DNA of 64,000 nt from JAIBJN01 sp963784175 (GCA_963784175.1 CAWAQJ010000012.1:197402-261401), one strand, 5' to 3'. Positions 1 to 8,309 are shown, counted from the first letter of the stretch. Made by a program: numbers and translations. The notes: generated by a model from the sequence alone, not told the origin.

Positions 1-22
1 TCGCCGTGAGGACGACCTTCAT
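1..22 (-). CDS. N-terminus of next heme-pathway gene (hemD expected), truncated by window edge
   Basis: An ATG at 22-20 overlaps the hemC stop codon as ATGA and opens a frame reading M-K-V-V-L-T-A before the window ends. Translational coupling of this kind runs through the whole operon. The beginning is compatible with uroporphyrinogen-III synthase (HemD), which commonly follows hemC, but seven residues cannot prove it. Confidence 0.4.
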
Positions 23-858
23 CCGCGCAGCGCAGCCGTCGCGGACAGAAGCTCGTCCGCGAGAGCCAGCGGGTCGTCCCCCACCCGGCGCTGCACCCAC
101 GCACCGTCCTCGTCGGCGATGAGCGCCGTCAGCGAGCGGCCGTCGTGGTGGGCCGCCACGGGGGCGAGGCAGCCGCCGCCGATCCTGGCGACACATGCGC
201 GCTCGGCTTCGACGCGGCGGCGCGTCTCGGCGTCGTCTGCGGACGCGACGAGCTCCTCCTCGCCGGCGCGGACCTGGAGGGCGACGGCGCCCTGCCCGGC
301 CTCGGGAAGCAGCTCCTCGGGCGAAAACCGGTAGCCGATCTCTGCAGCGAGCCCGAGCCGGTCGAGGCCTGCCGAGGAGAGGACGATGGCGTCGAGCCCG
401 CGCTCGCCCATCTTCCGCAGGCGCGTGTCGACGTTCCCGCGCAAGGGCTCGACGGAGAGCGTCGGCTCGAGGGCGAGCAGCTCGGCGCGGCGGCGCGCGG
501 AGGCGGTGCCGACGCGCATTCCCGGCCGGACGCCGTCCGCGCCGCAGAGAGCGTCCCGTGCATCCTCGCGAGGCAGGTACGCGCCCACGGCCAGACCGGC
601 CGTGTTCGTCGACGTCATGTCTTTGGCGGAGTGGACGGCGGCATCGATCCGCCCGGCGAGGAGGGCCTCCTCGATCTCCTTCACGAAGACGCCGCGCTCG
701 CCGATCTCCCCGAACGGCTTCGAGCGGTCCCGGTCGCCCGCGGTCGTCATCGGGACGATCGCGACGTCCACGTCGAGGTACACGACCCGCAACGCGTCCG
801 CCGCGAGCTCGGCCTGAATGAGCGCGAGCCTACTGCCGCGGCTGCCGAGCCGGACCAT
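19..858 (-). CDS. hemC: Porphobilinogen deaminase (hydroxymethylbilane synthase)
   Basis: The enzyme joins four porphobilinogen units into hydroxymethylbilane in cytosolic heme synthesis. The 279-residue product is near the usual length of about 300. It starts with the family hallmark RLGSRGSRLAL, carries HSAKDM with the catalytic aspartate, and has GGGCLAP near the C-terminus, whose cysteine anchors the dipyrromethane cofactor. The ATG at 858 is fixed by the conserved motif lying immediately after it. The gene overlaps the end of hemA by 29 nt and is followed by another gene through an ATGA overlap, so it is expressed as part of the heme/cytochrome operon. Confidence 0.96.
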   Translation of the reverse strand: MVRLGSRGSRLALIQAELAADALRVVYLDVDVAIVPMTTAGDRDRSKPFGEIGERGVFVKEIEEALLAGRIDAAVHSAKDMTSTNTAGLAVGAYLPREDARDALCGADGVRPGMRVGTASARRRAELLALEPTLSVEPLRGNVDTRLRKMGERGLDAIVLSSAGLDRLGLAAEIGYRFSPEELLPEAGQGAVALQVRAGEEELVASADDAETRRRVEAERACVARIGGGCLAPVAAHHDGRSLTALIADEDGAWVQRRVGDDPLALADELLSATAALRG

Positions 859-2119
859 CGCGCTCCTCGAGCCCGAAGAGGTGTCGCACGGCGTCCGCGT
901 ACAGGACGCCGTCGGCCGCGGCTGCTGCTTCCTTCATGCGCACCGTCGGCTGGTGCAGGAGCTTCGCCACGATCTGGCTCGTCAGGGCCTCGACGGCGCG
1001 CCGCTGGCTCGGCGAGAGAGACGCCAGACGCCCTTCGACGCGGTCGAGCTCCTCGCGCCGGATCGACTCGGCACGCGCGCGCAGCGAGGCGATCGCGGGC
1101 ACGACGTCCAGCGAGAGCTGCCAGGCGCGGAAGGCGTCGGCCTCCTCGCCGACGATCGCCTCCGCGCGCACGGCCTCCTCGCGACGACCGGCGACGCTTT
1201 CCGCAACGACCCGCTCGAGGTCGTCGATGTCGTAGAGGTAGCAGCCCTCGAGGTCGTTGATCGCCGGGTCGAGGTCGCGCGGCACGGCGATGTCGATGAA
1301 GAAGACGGGCTTGCCGCGACGCTCCCGCATCGCGCGGGCGACCTGGTCACCGGAGAGCATGAGCCCTTGCGAGCCCGTCGAAGCGACGACGACGTCCACG
1401 TGCGCGAGCTCCTCCTCCACCGCGTCGAGGCCGACGGCACGACCGCCAAAGCGACGCGCGAGGGCTTCGGCCCTTTCGGGCGAGCGGTTCGCGACGACGA
1501 TCTCGCCGACGCCTCGGGAGATGAGATTGGCGGCCGTCAGGTCGGCCGTCTTGCCCGCGCCGATGAGGAGGATTCGCCGTCCCTCGAGGTCCTCGAAAAC
1601 GCGCTCGGCGAGCTCGGCGGCCGCCGAGGACACGGAGGCCGGGTTCTCGCCGATCGCCGTCTCCGTCCGCACGCGCTTGCCGACCCGCAGCGCCTGGCGG
1701 AAGAGGCGGTGGAGCGTCGAGCCGGTCGTCCCTGCCTCGCGACCCGCCTCGTAGGCTTCGCGCACCTGGCCGAGGATCTGCGCCTCGCCGGGCACCATCG
1801 AGTCGAGCCCCGCGGCGACCCGGAAGAGATGGACGGCGGCGGCCTCGTCAGTGACCGTGTAGAGCGCGGGCGCCAGCTCGGAGTGCGCGAGCCCCGAGAG
1901 AGCCGAAAGCTCCCCGTAGATTCGCTCCTCCACGTCCGCCGGGTCGGCGTCGACCGCGTAGACCTCCGTGCGGTTGCACGTCGAGAGCACGACCGCCTCG
2001 GAGCCGCGATCCGACAGCCGCTCGAGCGCTCCGCGCCGAAGGTCGGCGTCGTACGCGAGCAGCTCCCGCAGCTCCACCGGAGCGCGCTGATACGAGGTGC
2101 CGACGAGTACGAGTCTCAC
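830..2119 (-). CDS. hemA: Glutamyl-tRNA reductase
   Basis: This is the first committed enzyme of C5-pathway heme synthesis; it reduces glutamyl-tRNA to glutamate-1-semialdehyde with NADPH. The 429-residue protein begins LVLVGTSYQRAPVELRE, has the active-site cysteine in VVLSTCNRTEVY, the conserved block AGLDSMVPGEAQILGQV, and a nucleotide-binding stretch LLIGAGKTADL in the middle domain. A GTG at 2119-2117 starts the gene, and its first base overlaps the TAG stop of the preceding CcsA/HemX-type gene. An alanine/arginine-rich C-terminal dimerisation region follows. Linkage to ccm genes fits supply of heme for cytochrome c. Confidence 0.95.
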   Translation of the reverse strand: MRLVLVGTSYQRAPVELRELLAYDADLRRGALERLSDRGSEAVVLSTCNRTEVYAVDADPADVEERIYGELSALSGLAHSELAPALYTVTDEAAAVHLFRVAAGLDSMVPGEAQILGQVREAYEAGREAGTTGSTLHRLFRQALRVGKRVRTETAIGENPASVSSAAAELAERVFEDLEGRRILLIGAGKTADLTAANLISRGVGEIVVANRSPERAEALARRFGGRAVGLDAVEEELAHVDVVVASTGSQGLMLSGDQVARAMRERRGKPVFFIDIAVPRDLDPAINDLEGCYLYDIDDLERVVAESVAGRREEAVRAEAIVGEEADAFRAWQLSLDVVPAIASLRARAESIRREELDRVEGRLASLSPSQRRAVEALTSQIVAKLLHQPTVRMKEAAAAADGVLYADAVRHLFGLEERDGPARQPRQ

Positions 2120-2916
2120 TAGAAGTGCGCGAAGGGGGTGAGGACGAGGCGGACGAGGACGACGAGCAGGAAGCCGGCGAGCGCGAGGTACGCGGTGCGG
2201 CGGCCGCGCCAGCCCGCCTCCCAGCGGAGAACGAGGAAGCCCGCGTAGACGCTCCACGTCAGGAGCGTCACCGCCATGGTGGCATCGAAGGCGGCGGCCT
2301 CCGGCTCGAGCCGGGCGAGGCCGACCCCGACGCCGAGCGTGAGCGCAGGCAGCGCCACCATGATCGTCCGGACGGTCAGGGAATCGAGCGTCTCGAGCGA
2401 CGGAGAACGGAGCCGCAGGACGCCGGGGCTGCGCCGCTTGAGCCTGCGCTCCTGCCAGAGATAGAGCGCGGCGAGGCTCGCGGCGAGGGTGAAGCCGGCG
2501 AAGGCGGCCAGGATCAGGCCGACGTGGAAGGTGAGGAAGACGGCGCCGAACTCGCTCCGCGCGGGCTTCCCCACGCCGCCCGCCACCCAGGCGAGCGCGA
2601 GCAGGAGCGCCGCGAGCGGCATGACCGCGAGCCCGAGGAGCCGGAAAGGCGCCCGGCAGCCCCAGATGAGATACACGCCGACGCACATCCAGACGAACAG
2701 GTTGAGCGAGCCCGCCCACGTCCCCCACGGGAAGCCGTCCGCGTGCGCGGCCTGCGCCACGAGCAGCGCGGTCTGGGCGAGCCAGCCCAGGCGCACGCCC
2801 CAGATCGCATAGCGAACGAGCCGTCCGGGCCGCACCGTGTCGCCTGCGTAGGCGACAGCCGCCTCCGTGTAGCCGGCGAGCGCGGGCCAGAAGAGCAGCA
2901 GCGCGATCTCGGTCAC
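2119..2916 (-). CDS. CcsA/HemX-family integral membrane cytochrome assembly protein
   Basis: The 265-residue protein is almost entirely hydrophobic, with about eight predicted membrane helices. It has a tryptophan-containing motif PWGTWAGSLNLFVW in the position of the heme-handling loop of CcsA/CcmC proteins, a histidine in FLTFHVGLILAAF, and a final helix ending LTPFAHF. HemX/CcsA-like proteins sit next to hemA in many bacteria and act in cytochrome c maturation or in controlling HemA level. The GTG start at 2916 overlaps the stop of the CcmD-like gene as GTGA. Family placement is from hydropathy and context; the exact role (HemX versus CcsA) is not resolved. Confidence 0.75.
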   Translation of the reverse strand: MTEIALLLFWPALAGYTEAAVAYAGDTVRPGRLVRYAIWGVRLGWLAQTALLVAQAAHADGFPWGTWAGSLNLFVWMCVGVYLIWGCRAPFRLLGLAVMPLAALLLALAWVAGGVGKPARSEFGAVFLTFHVGLILAAFAGFTLAASLAALYLWQERRLKRRSPGVLRLRSPSLETLDSLTVRTIMVALPALTLGVGVGLARLEPEAAAFDATMAVTLLTWSVYAGFLVLRWEAGWRGRRTAYLALAGFLLVVLVRLVLTPFAHF

Positions 2917-3104
2917 GGAGCGACCTCCTCGCGGTCCGGCTCGGGTGTGGGCTCGGCATCGCGTCGCCGGCGTGCCAGCTCCGCCAGCTCCCCGACCTCC
3001 CGCTCGAGCCTGGAGAGCTTGAACGCGTAGATGACGAGGTAGACGAGCAGGACGCCGAGAACGACGAGGTAGGCGGCGGTGACGTACTTCTCGGCGGAGC
3101 TCAC
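2913..3104 (-). CDS. ccmD: CcmD-like small membrane protein
   Basis: A 63-residue product has a single hydrophobic helix (YLVVLGVLLVYLVIYAFKL), then a charged heptad-like stretch LSRLEREVGELAELARRR and a proline/glutamate-rich tail. CcmD proteins have this size and shape and stabilise the CcmABC heme-export complex. The GTG start at 3104 overlaps the ccmC stop (GTGA), and the stop overlaps the next gene the same way. Small CcmD proteins are poorly conserved, so the call rests on size, topology and the exact place between ccmC and the CcsA-type gene. Confidence 0.7.
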   Translation of the reverse strand: MSSAEKYVTAAYLVVLGVLLVYLVIYAFKLSRLEREVGELAELARRRRDAEPTPEPDREEVAP

Positions 3105-3793
3105 GACAACGCTTCCCGCAGCTCGCGCAGGCGCTCGTCGACCCGCTTGCCGGTCAGCTCGTTGACGTAGAGCGAGGCGGCGAGGGCGAGCGTGCCCGCG
3201 AAGCAGATGACGAAGGTGAGGAGCTGGCTCCCGGCGAGGTTCGAGCCGACGTCGCGGTCGAACACGACGGGATGGATCAGCCCCTCGGCGAGCCGGATCG
3301 CAAGGAAGCTGACCGGGATCAGCACGACACCGAAGAGCGCGTACACCGCCGACATCCGCGCCCGCCGCGGCCCCGGCTCGACCGAGTAGCGGAGCATGAA
3401 GTAGGCCGAGTAGAAGAGGAAGAGCACGAGGAAGAGCACCAGCTGCCGCTCCCCCCAGCTCCACCAGACCCCCCAGGACGTCCGCGCCCAGATCGAGCCG
3501 GTCACGAGCGTCAGGATCCCGAAGATCACGCCCATGTGGACGGCCGTGTAGCTCTCCAGGTCGTAGCGGTCGTTGCGGACCCAGAGGAGCCGCAGCGCCT
3601 TCCAGGCGGCCCAGCCGAAGCAGGCATACGCGGTGAGCGCGACTGGGACGTGGATGTAGAAGATCCGCTGGCGGAACCCCTCGAGCGGCGCGTCGGGCAC
3701 CCAGTAGAACGCGAGGGCCAGCCCACCGAGGAGCAGGACGGACGCTGCGACCGCGAGCGCGACCGCGTTGTTATTCCGTAACGACGTACTCAA
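3101..3793 (-). CDS. ccmC: Heme-handling protein CcmC of cytochrome c maturation
   Basis: The 230-residue, six-helix protein has the WWD-type periplasmic motif as WARTSWGVWWSWGERQL and conserved histidines in IFYIHVPVA, AVHMG and GLIHPV. CcmC loads heme for delivery to the chaperone CcmE. The aspartate of the usual WGxWWxWD signature is glycine here. No ATG is available; a TTG at 3793 overlaps the ccmB end by 23 nt and gives a normal-length protein beginning LSTSLRNNN. The gene is between ccmB and the ccmD-like gene. No ccmE or ccmF is in the window. Confidence 0.9.
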   Translation of the reverse strand: MSTSLRNNNAVALAVAASVLLLGGLALAFYWVPDAPLEGFRQRIFYIHVPVALTAYACFGWAAWKALRLLWVRNDRYDLESYTAVHMGVIFGILTLVTGSIWARTSWGVWWSWGERQLVLFLVLFLFYSAYFMLRYSVEPGPRRARMSAVYALFGVVLIPVSFLAIRLAEGLIHPVVFDRDVGSNLAGSQLLTFVICFAGTLALAASLYVNELTGKRVDERLRELREALS

Positions 3794-4409
3794 AGCTCGC
3801 CCAGGACAGGATCGCAAAGATGACGTCGTAGAGAGCGAGGAAGCCGAGGAAGCGGCCGGGGTCGTCGGAGATCGAGGCGCCGACCCCACCGACCACGATC
3901 GGAATCGCGAGCGGCAGGAGCAGCAGGGGAAGAAGCAGCTCCCGCGCCCGGCTGGCAGCCGCCATCGCGGCAAGGAGTGTGCCCACGGCGGCGAGCCCGA
4001 GGTCGGCCAGCACCACGGCGACGACCAGCTCCCAGGTGAGCGGCTCGAAGAAGAGCGCGAACACCGGCAAGGCGACGACCTCGGCGAGCGCGAGGAACGT
4101 GACCACGGCGATCGCCTTTCCCAGCCAGATGGCGCTGCGGTCGCAGGGCGCGAGGATCAGCCCGTCGAGCACCCGCTGGTCGCGCTCGGCCGCAAAGGCG
4201 CGGGTGAGCCCGAGGATGGCGGTGAAGAGCAGCGCCACCCAGAGCAGCCCGTACGCAGCCTCCTCCTCGGTGCCCGCCGGCAGCGAGAAGCTGAAGACGA
4301 CGAGCGTCGCGACGACGAAGAGAACCATGGAGAGGAACGTGTCCCGCGAGCGAAGCTCGAGCCGCAGATCCTTGCGCGCGAGCGCGCTCACGTCGGCGAG
4401 GTAGTTCAT
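3771..4409 (-). CDS. ccmB: Heme exporter permease CcmB
   Basis: This is a 212-residue membrane permease with an N-terminal cytoplasmic stretch (SALARKDLRLELRSRDT) typical of CcmB followed by six hydrophobic segments. The LILAPCDRSAIWLGKA region corresponds to the conserved loop that contacts the ATPase. With CcmA it forms the ABC part of the CcmABCD complex that releases holo-CcmE. The ATG at 4409 overlaps the ccmA stop as ATGA. Longer upstream reading in this frame is only the complement of ccmA coding. Confidence 0.92.
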   Translation of the reverse strand: MNYLADVSALARKDLRLELRSRDTFLSMVLFVVATLVVFSFSLPAGTEEEAAYGLLWVALLFTAILGLTRAFAAERDQRVLDGLILAPCDRSAIWLGKAIAVVTFLALAEVVALPVFALFFEPLTWELVVAVVLADLGLAAVGTLLAAMAAASRARELLLPLLLLPLAIPIVVGGVGASISDDPGRFLGFLALYDVIFAILSWASFEYVVTE

Positions 4410-4990
4410 GCCAGGGATAGGCGGCCCGTCGCAAGCGTGGCCACGCGCTCCGGCTCGTGGGTGGAGACAACGAGCGTCCGCTCGCCGGCAAGGGCCGCGA
4501 GCTCGGCGTCGAGGAGCGCCGCGCCCGCCTCGTCCAGGCCCGCATAGGGCTCGTCGAGGAGCAGCAGGTCGGGGTCGTGCAACAGCGTCCGGCACAGCGC
4601 GAGCCGCTGCTGCATCCCGCGCGAGAAGGCCGACACGCGCTCGTGCCTGGCCTCCCAGAGCGCGAAGCGCTCGAGGAGCATGCCGATCCGCTCCCGTCGC
4701 TCGGGAACGTGGTAGAGCCGCCCGTAGAGGTCGAGGTTCTCGAGCGCGGTCAGCTCGCGGTAGACGAGCGGCTCGTGCGCCAGATACCCCAGACGACCGC
4801 GCTCGACGGAGACCTCGAGCTCGCCGGCGGTCGGGGCCAGCAGCCCGGCGCAGAGCGCCAGCAGAGTCGACTTCCCCGAGCCGTTCGGGCCGGTGACGAC
4901 GAGGAGGTCGTGCTCGCTCACCTCGAGGTCGAGGTCGCGCAGCACGCGCTTCGTCCCGAAGCTGCGGCCGAGGCCGCGCGCCCGGATCAC
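4406..4990 (-). CDS. ccmA: Heme exporter ATP-binding protein CcmA
   Basis: The 194-residue ABC ATPase has Walker A GPNGSGKST, the signature motif in its degenerate form FSRGMQQRL, Walker B LLLLDEPYAGLD and a switch histidine in VVSTHEP. It is the ATPase subunit partnering CcmB. A GTG at 4990 starts the gene and overlaps the prenyltransferase stop (GTGA); the conserved start ARGLGRSFG comes directly after it. The short length is normal for CcmA. Confidence 0.92.
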   Translation of the reverse strand: MIRARGLGRSFGTKRVLRDLDLEVSEHDLLVVTGPNGSGKSTLLALCAGLLAPTAGELEVSVERGRLGYLAHEPLVYRELTALENLDLYGRLYHVPERRERIGMLLERFALWEARHERVSAFSRGMQQRLALCRTLLHDPDLLLLDEPYAGLDEAGAALLDAELAALAGERTLVVSTHEPERVATLATGRLSLA

Positions 4991-5850
4991 GCGAGCACGT
5001 CCAGGAGGACGAACGCGAAGAAGGTGACGCTGATGACGCCGTTCATGGTGAAGAAGGCAGCGTCGAGCCGGCTCGTGTCGCGCGGCGACACGAGCGAGTG
5101 CTCGTAGACGAGCAACCCGGCGACCGCGACGACACCGAGCCAGTAGAAGAGACCCGCGTCGAGCGCGAAGCCGGCGGACGCGAGGAACGCGACCGTGGCG
5201 ATGTGGCACGAGCGCGCAACGGCAAAGGCCGCGGGGACGCCGAATCTCGCAGGCAGCGAGTGCAAGCCGTGGGCACGGTCGTGCTCGAGATCGAAGAGCG
5301 CGTAGAGCACGTCGAACCCGGCCACCCAGACCGCGACGGCGGCGCCGAGGAGCCACGCTTCCAGCGGCATGTCGTTCGTGATCGCGGCCCAGGCCCCGAC
5401 CGGCGCGAGGCCGTCCACGGCGCCGAGCCAGAAGTGCGAGAGCCAGGTCGCGCGCTTCAGGTACGGGTAGATCACGAAGCCGACGACGGGGATCGGCCAC
5501 AGCCAGCGCACGATCGGCGCGAGCTGGTAGACGGCGATCAAGAAGACCGCCAGCGAGGCGGCCGAAAAGAGCGCAACGTGCCACGGCCGGAGGGCCCCGC
5601 TCGGCAGCTCACGGCCGGCCGTGCGCGGATTGCGGGCGTCGATGCCGGCGTCGATCAGGCGGTTGAGGGCCATGGCCAGGCTGCGCGCCCCGACCATCGC
5701 GACCGTGATCCAGAAGAGGTCGGCCCCTCCGGGCACGCCGTCGACCGCCAGGAACGCGCCGATGTACGCGAACGGCAACGCAAAGATCGTGTGCTCGAAC
5801 TTGACGAGCGAGAGGAAAAGCCTCGGGTAGCGGAGTACAGCCGTCGTCAT
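4987..5850 (-). CDS. UbiA-family prenyltransferase, probably for menaquinone (MqnP-like)
   Basis: The 287-residue protein has about eight membrane helices and the two aspartate-rich prenyl-diphosphate motifs: NRLIDAGIDARN near residue 70 and the later DLEHDRAHGL block. The opening KFEHTIFALPFAYIGA is typical of the 4-hydroxybenzoate polyprenyltransferase-like branch, which includes MqnP of the futalosine menaquinone route. Actinobacteria normally use menaquinone, so that role is inferred rather than shown. Heme O synthase and chlorophyll synthase branches have different first motifs. The ATG at 5850 overlaps the mogA stop as ATGA. Confidence 0.85.
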   Translation of the reverse strand: MTTAVLRYPRLFLSLVKFEHTIFALPFAYIGAFLAVDGVPGGADLFWITVAMVGARSLAMALNRLIDAGIDARNPRTAGRELPSGALRPWHVALFSAASLAVFLIAVYQLAPIVRWLWPIPVVGFVIYPYLKRATWLSHFWLGAVDGLAPVGAWAAITNDMPLEAWLLGAAVAVWVAGFDVLYALFDLEHDRAHGLHSLPARFGVPAAFAVARSCHIATVAFLASAGFALDAGLFYWLGVVAVAGLLVYEHSLVSPRDTSRLDAAFFTMNGVISVTFFAFVLLDVLA

Positions 5851-6326
5851 GTCTGCCGGTGGGCCGTCTGCTCTCCGGCGAGCAGCCCGAGCGCGTGGCC
5901 GAGCGCGGGCCGCAGCACCTCGAAGCCGTCGCGCGCGCCGCCGGGCGAGCCGGGGAGGTTGACGACCAGGGTCGAGCCCACGACGCCGGCGACGCCGCGG
6001 GAGAGAAGGCCGTGCGGCGTCTTCGCGATCGAGTCCGCACGCACCGCCTCCGCGATTCCCGGCGCGACGCGATCGAGCACGTCCGTCGTGGCCTCCGGCG
6101 TCACGTCCCGCGGGCCGAAGCCCGTGCCGCCGGTCGTGAGGACGACGCGAGCGGACGAGGCGAGCTCGCGGACGGCTGCGCCGATGGCCGCACGCTCGTC
6201 GGGGACGACGCGCCGCTCGACCTCGTAGCCCTCCTCGGCGAGGAGCTCGGACAGCACGTCGCCGCTGCGATCCTCGCGCTCGCCGGCCGAGACACCATCC
6301 GAGACGGTCAGGACTGCCGCCCTCAG
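5847..6326 (-). CDS. mogA: Molybdopterin adenylyltransferase (MogA/MoaB family), apparent CTG start
   Basis: The protein (159 residues) activates molybdopterin by adenylation before molybdenum insertion. Conserved MogA/MoaB features are AAVLTVSDGVSAGEREDRSG at the N-terminus, TTGGTGFGPRDVTPEA, and VVNLPGSPGGARDGFE. The family sequence starts immediately after the moaC stop, and the frame has no ATG, GTG or TTG in the right region. The best start is a CTG at 6326-6324, overlapping the moaC TGA as CTGA and preceded by a strong Shine-Dalgarno AAGGAGG (6340-6334) at 7 nt spacing. Product identity is secure; the CTG start is an inference. Confidence 0.88.
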   Translation of the reverse strand: MRAAVLTVSDGVSAGEREDRSGDVLSELLAEEGYEVERRVVPDERAAIGAAVRELASSARVVLTTGGTGFGPRDVTPEATTDVLDRVAPGIAEAVRADSIAKTPHGLLSRGVAGVVGSTLVVNLPGSPGGARDGFEVLRPALGHALGLLAGEQTAHRQT

Positions 6327-6775
6327 GAGACGGCCTCCTTCGTCTTCTCGAGCAGGCGGACATCCTCGACGACCATCTCCTTGTCGATTGCCTTCGCCAT
6401 GTCGTAGACGGTGAGTGCGGCGACGGTCGCCGCGGTCAGCGCCTCCATCTCGACGCCGGTCTGCGCGGTCGTCTCGGCACTCGCCTCGATCTCGACCCCG
6501 CCTTCGCCCACCTCGAGCCGAACGTCCACGTGGCTGAGCGGTAGCGGATGGCAAAGCGGGATCAGCTCGGCCGTGCGCTTCGCGGCCATGATCCCGGCGA
6601 CCTGCGCCGTGGCCAGAGCGTCGCCCTTCGGAAGCGCCCGGAGCCGCTCGGCCGTCTCGGGCCGCATGCGCACGAAAGCCCGCGCAACCGCGCGGCGGCG
6701 GGCGGCCGGCTTGGCGCCCACGTCCACCATGTGGATCGCGCCGCTCTCGTCGACGTGGCTGAGCTCGTCGTTCAC
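6323..6775 (-). CDS. moaC: Cyclic pyranopterin monophosphate synthase
   Basis: MoaC converts the MoaA product to cyclic pyranopterin monophosphate. The 150-residue protein has the N-terminal LSHVDESGAIHMVDVG, the block LIPLCHPLPLSHVDV, the TTAQTGVEMEALTA segment and the C-terminal YDMAKAIDKEM with catalytic lysines. The GTG start at 6775 lies 7 nt downstream of a TACTCT -10 hexamer. It overlaps the mogA start at its stop codon. It is probably the first gene of the long cofactor operon. Confidence 0.96.
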   Translation of the reverse strand: MNDELSHVDESGAIHMVDVGAKPAARRRAVARAFVRMRPETAERLRALPKGDALATAQVAGIMAAKRTAELIPLCHPLPLSHVDVRLEVGEGGVEIEASAETTAQTGVEMEALTAATVAALTVYDMAKAIDKEMVVEDVRLLEKTKEAVS

Positions 6776-6782
6776 GCCGGTA

Positions 6783-6788
6783 AGAGTA
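6783..6788 (-). promoter_or_regulatory. Candidate -10 of leaderless moaC promoter
   Basis: The minus strand reads TACTCT, followed by 7 nt and then the moaC GTG. The spacing would put the transcription start at or next to the start codon. No convincing -35 is seen. The short 22-nt gap to otsA leaves read-through from otsA possible as well. Confidence 0.4.
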
Positions 6789-6797
6789 CGCCGGACG

Positions 6798-8282
6798 CTA
6801 CGCCGGAAGCGGCGAGGCGAGCGAGTCCCGGGCCTCGTCGAGGTCGGCGAGCTGGCCCGCGATCCAGGCGAGGATGTCGTTCTCGCGCACGTGGTCCGCG
6901 ATCGCCTCGCGCCGGCGGCGGCGCTCGTCGGCCGCCATGGACAACGCCTGGTGCAGCGACTCGGCCTGCCCGGCCACGTCGAACGGGTTCACGGTCAGCG
7001 CCCACTGCCCGAGCTCGTCGTGGGCGCCGGCGTTCTCCGAGAGGACGAGCACCCCGTCGCGGGTGTTGACGAGCGGCGCCTCCTTGGCCACGAGGTTCAT
7101 CCCGTCGAAGATCGCGTTCACGAGCAGGACGTCGAACTGCTTGTAGGCGGCCACCGCCTGCGGGAAGTTGTCCTGGATCTGGAGGTCGAGAGGGACCCAG
7201 CCCTCCCGCTGGAAGCGGTCGTTGACCACCCGCGCTGCGCGCTGGATGGCGCCGAGGTACTCCGCGTACTCGGGGATATCCTGCCGCGACGGGTCGAGGA
7301 GCGCGAGCATCTGGACGCGCCCGTGCATCTCCGGGTGGGCGTCGAGGTAGAGCTCGTACGCACGGAACCCGCGCACGACGTTCTTCGACGGGTCCGTGCG
7401 GTCGACGCGGAGGACGAGGAACTCGGGCCGCTCGGCCTCGATCGCCGCTTCCAGCTCGAGGACGGCCTCGCTCTCGGCCACCTCGTCGAACTCGTGCGGG
7501 TCGACCGAGATCGGGCGCGCACGGACGTGGGCGACGTGCCCGCCGATGCGGATCTCCGAGGCGGCCGCGTCGGGCTCGACGTCCAGGATCTCGGCACAGC
7601 AGCGCAGGAAGTTCTGGCTCCAGCGGCGGGTGTGGAAGCTGACGACGTCGCTCGCCAGCAGTCCCTCGTGGATCGCGCGCCGGATCGTTTCGGGAAGGAC
7701 CCGCCAGTAGTCCGGCATCGGCCACGGGATGTGGATGAAGTGCGAGAGAAGCGCAGTCGGGGCGCGCTGCCGGACGAGGCCCGGCGCGATGTAGAGGTGG
7801 TAGTCGTGAAAGGACACGGCGGTGTCCGGCTGCCGCTCCAGCTCCCCGACGACCGCGTCGGCGAAGTCCCGGTTGACCGCGACATAGCCCTCGTTCCACG
7901 CATGGTGGAGCCCGTGGTCGACGTCCGGCGCGCTCGCGAGGCTCCAGAGATAGTGCTGGATGAACCACAGCATCGGGTTCGCGATCACGTTGTAGTACCA
8001 GTCGTAGGCCGAGGGGTCGTGCGCGACGAGCCGTAGGCGGTAGGGCGCGCCCCCGCGCGCTGTCTCCTCGATCGCCTCGCCTCCCGCCTCCTCCGCGACC
8101 ACGCGGTCCTCCTCGGATATCGCGCTGGCAACCCACGTGACGTCGTGGTGCTCGACGAGGCTGCGAAGCGCCGTGACGAGGCCGCCGCCGCCTCGCCTCG
8201 CGATGCGCTCCCCGTCCGTGCCGCGCTCGAAGACGACAGGGCCGCGGTTCGAGACGACGATGAGCTTGCGCCGGGTCGCCAT
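6798..8282 (-). CDS. otsA: Trehalose-6-phosphate synthase (GT20)
   Basis: The 494-residue GT20 glycosyltransferase transfers glucose from a nucleotide sugar to glucose-6-phosphate. It shows the N-terminal SNRGPV and RRGGGGLVTAL loops, VSFHDYHLYIAPGLVR, HIPWPMPDYWRVLP, the donor-phosphate block DRTDPSKNVVRGF, and FDGMNLVAKEAPLVN with LSENAGAHDELG. The ATG at 8282 is chosen because a TAGGGT hexamer lies 7 nt upstream; a GTG three codons earlier is possible. No otsB phosphatase is nearby. It is directly downstream of the TreT-like gene. Confidence 0.88.
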   Translation of the reverse strand: MATRRKLIVVSNRGPVVFERGTDGERIARRGGGGLVTALRSLVEHHDVTWVASAISEEDRVVAEEAGGEAIEETARGGAPYRLRLVAHDPSAYDWYYNVIANPMLWFIQHYLWSLASAPDVDHGLHHAWNEGYVAVNRDFADAVVGELERQPDTAVSFHDYHLYIAPGLVRQRAPTALLSHFIHIPWPMPDYWRVLPETIRRAIHEGLLASDVVSFHTRRWSQNFLRCCAEILDVEPDAAASEIRIGGHVAHVRARPISVDPHEFDEVAESEAVLELEAAIEAERPEFLVLRVDRTDPSKNVVRGFRAYELYLDAHPEMHGRVQMLALLDPSRQDIPEYAEYLGAIQRAARVVNDRFQREGWVPLDLQIQDNFPQAVAAYKQFDVLLVNAIFDGMNLVAKEAPLVNTRDGVLVLSENAGAHDELGQWALTVNPFDVAGQAESLHQALSMAADERRRRREAIADHVRENDILAWIAGQLADLDEARDSLASPLPA

Positions 8283-8289
8283 CCCGGAC

Positions 8290-8295
8290 ACCCTA
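8290..8295 (-). promoter_or_regulatory. Candidate -10 of leaderless otsA promoter
   Basis: TAGGGT on the minus strand sits 7 nt before the otsA ATG at 8282, the same geometry as at several other transcription units here. It lies in the 27-nt gap after treT, so otsA may also be read through from treT. Confidence 0.35.
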
Positions 8296-8309
8296 ACGGG
8301 CGCGCTCGT

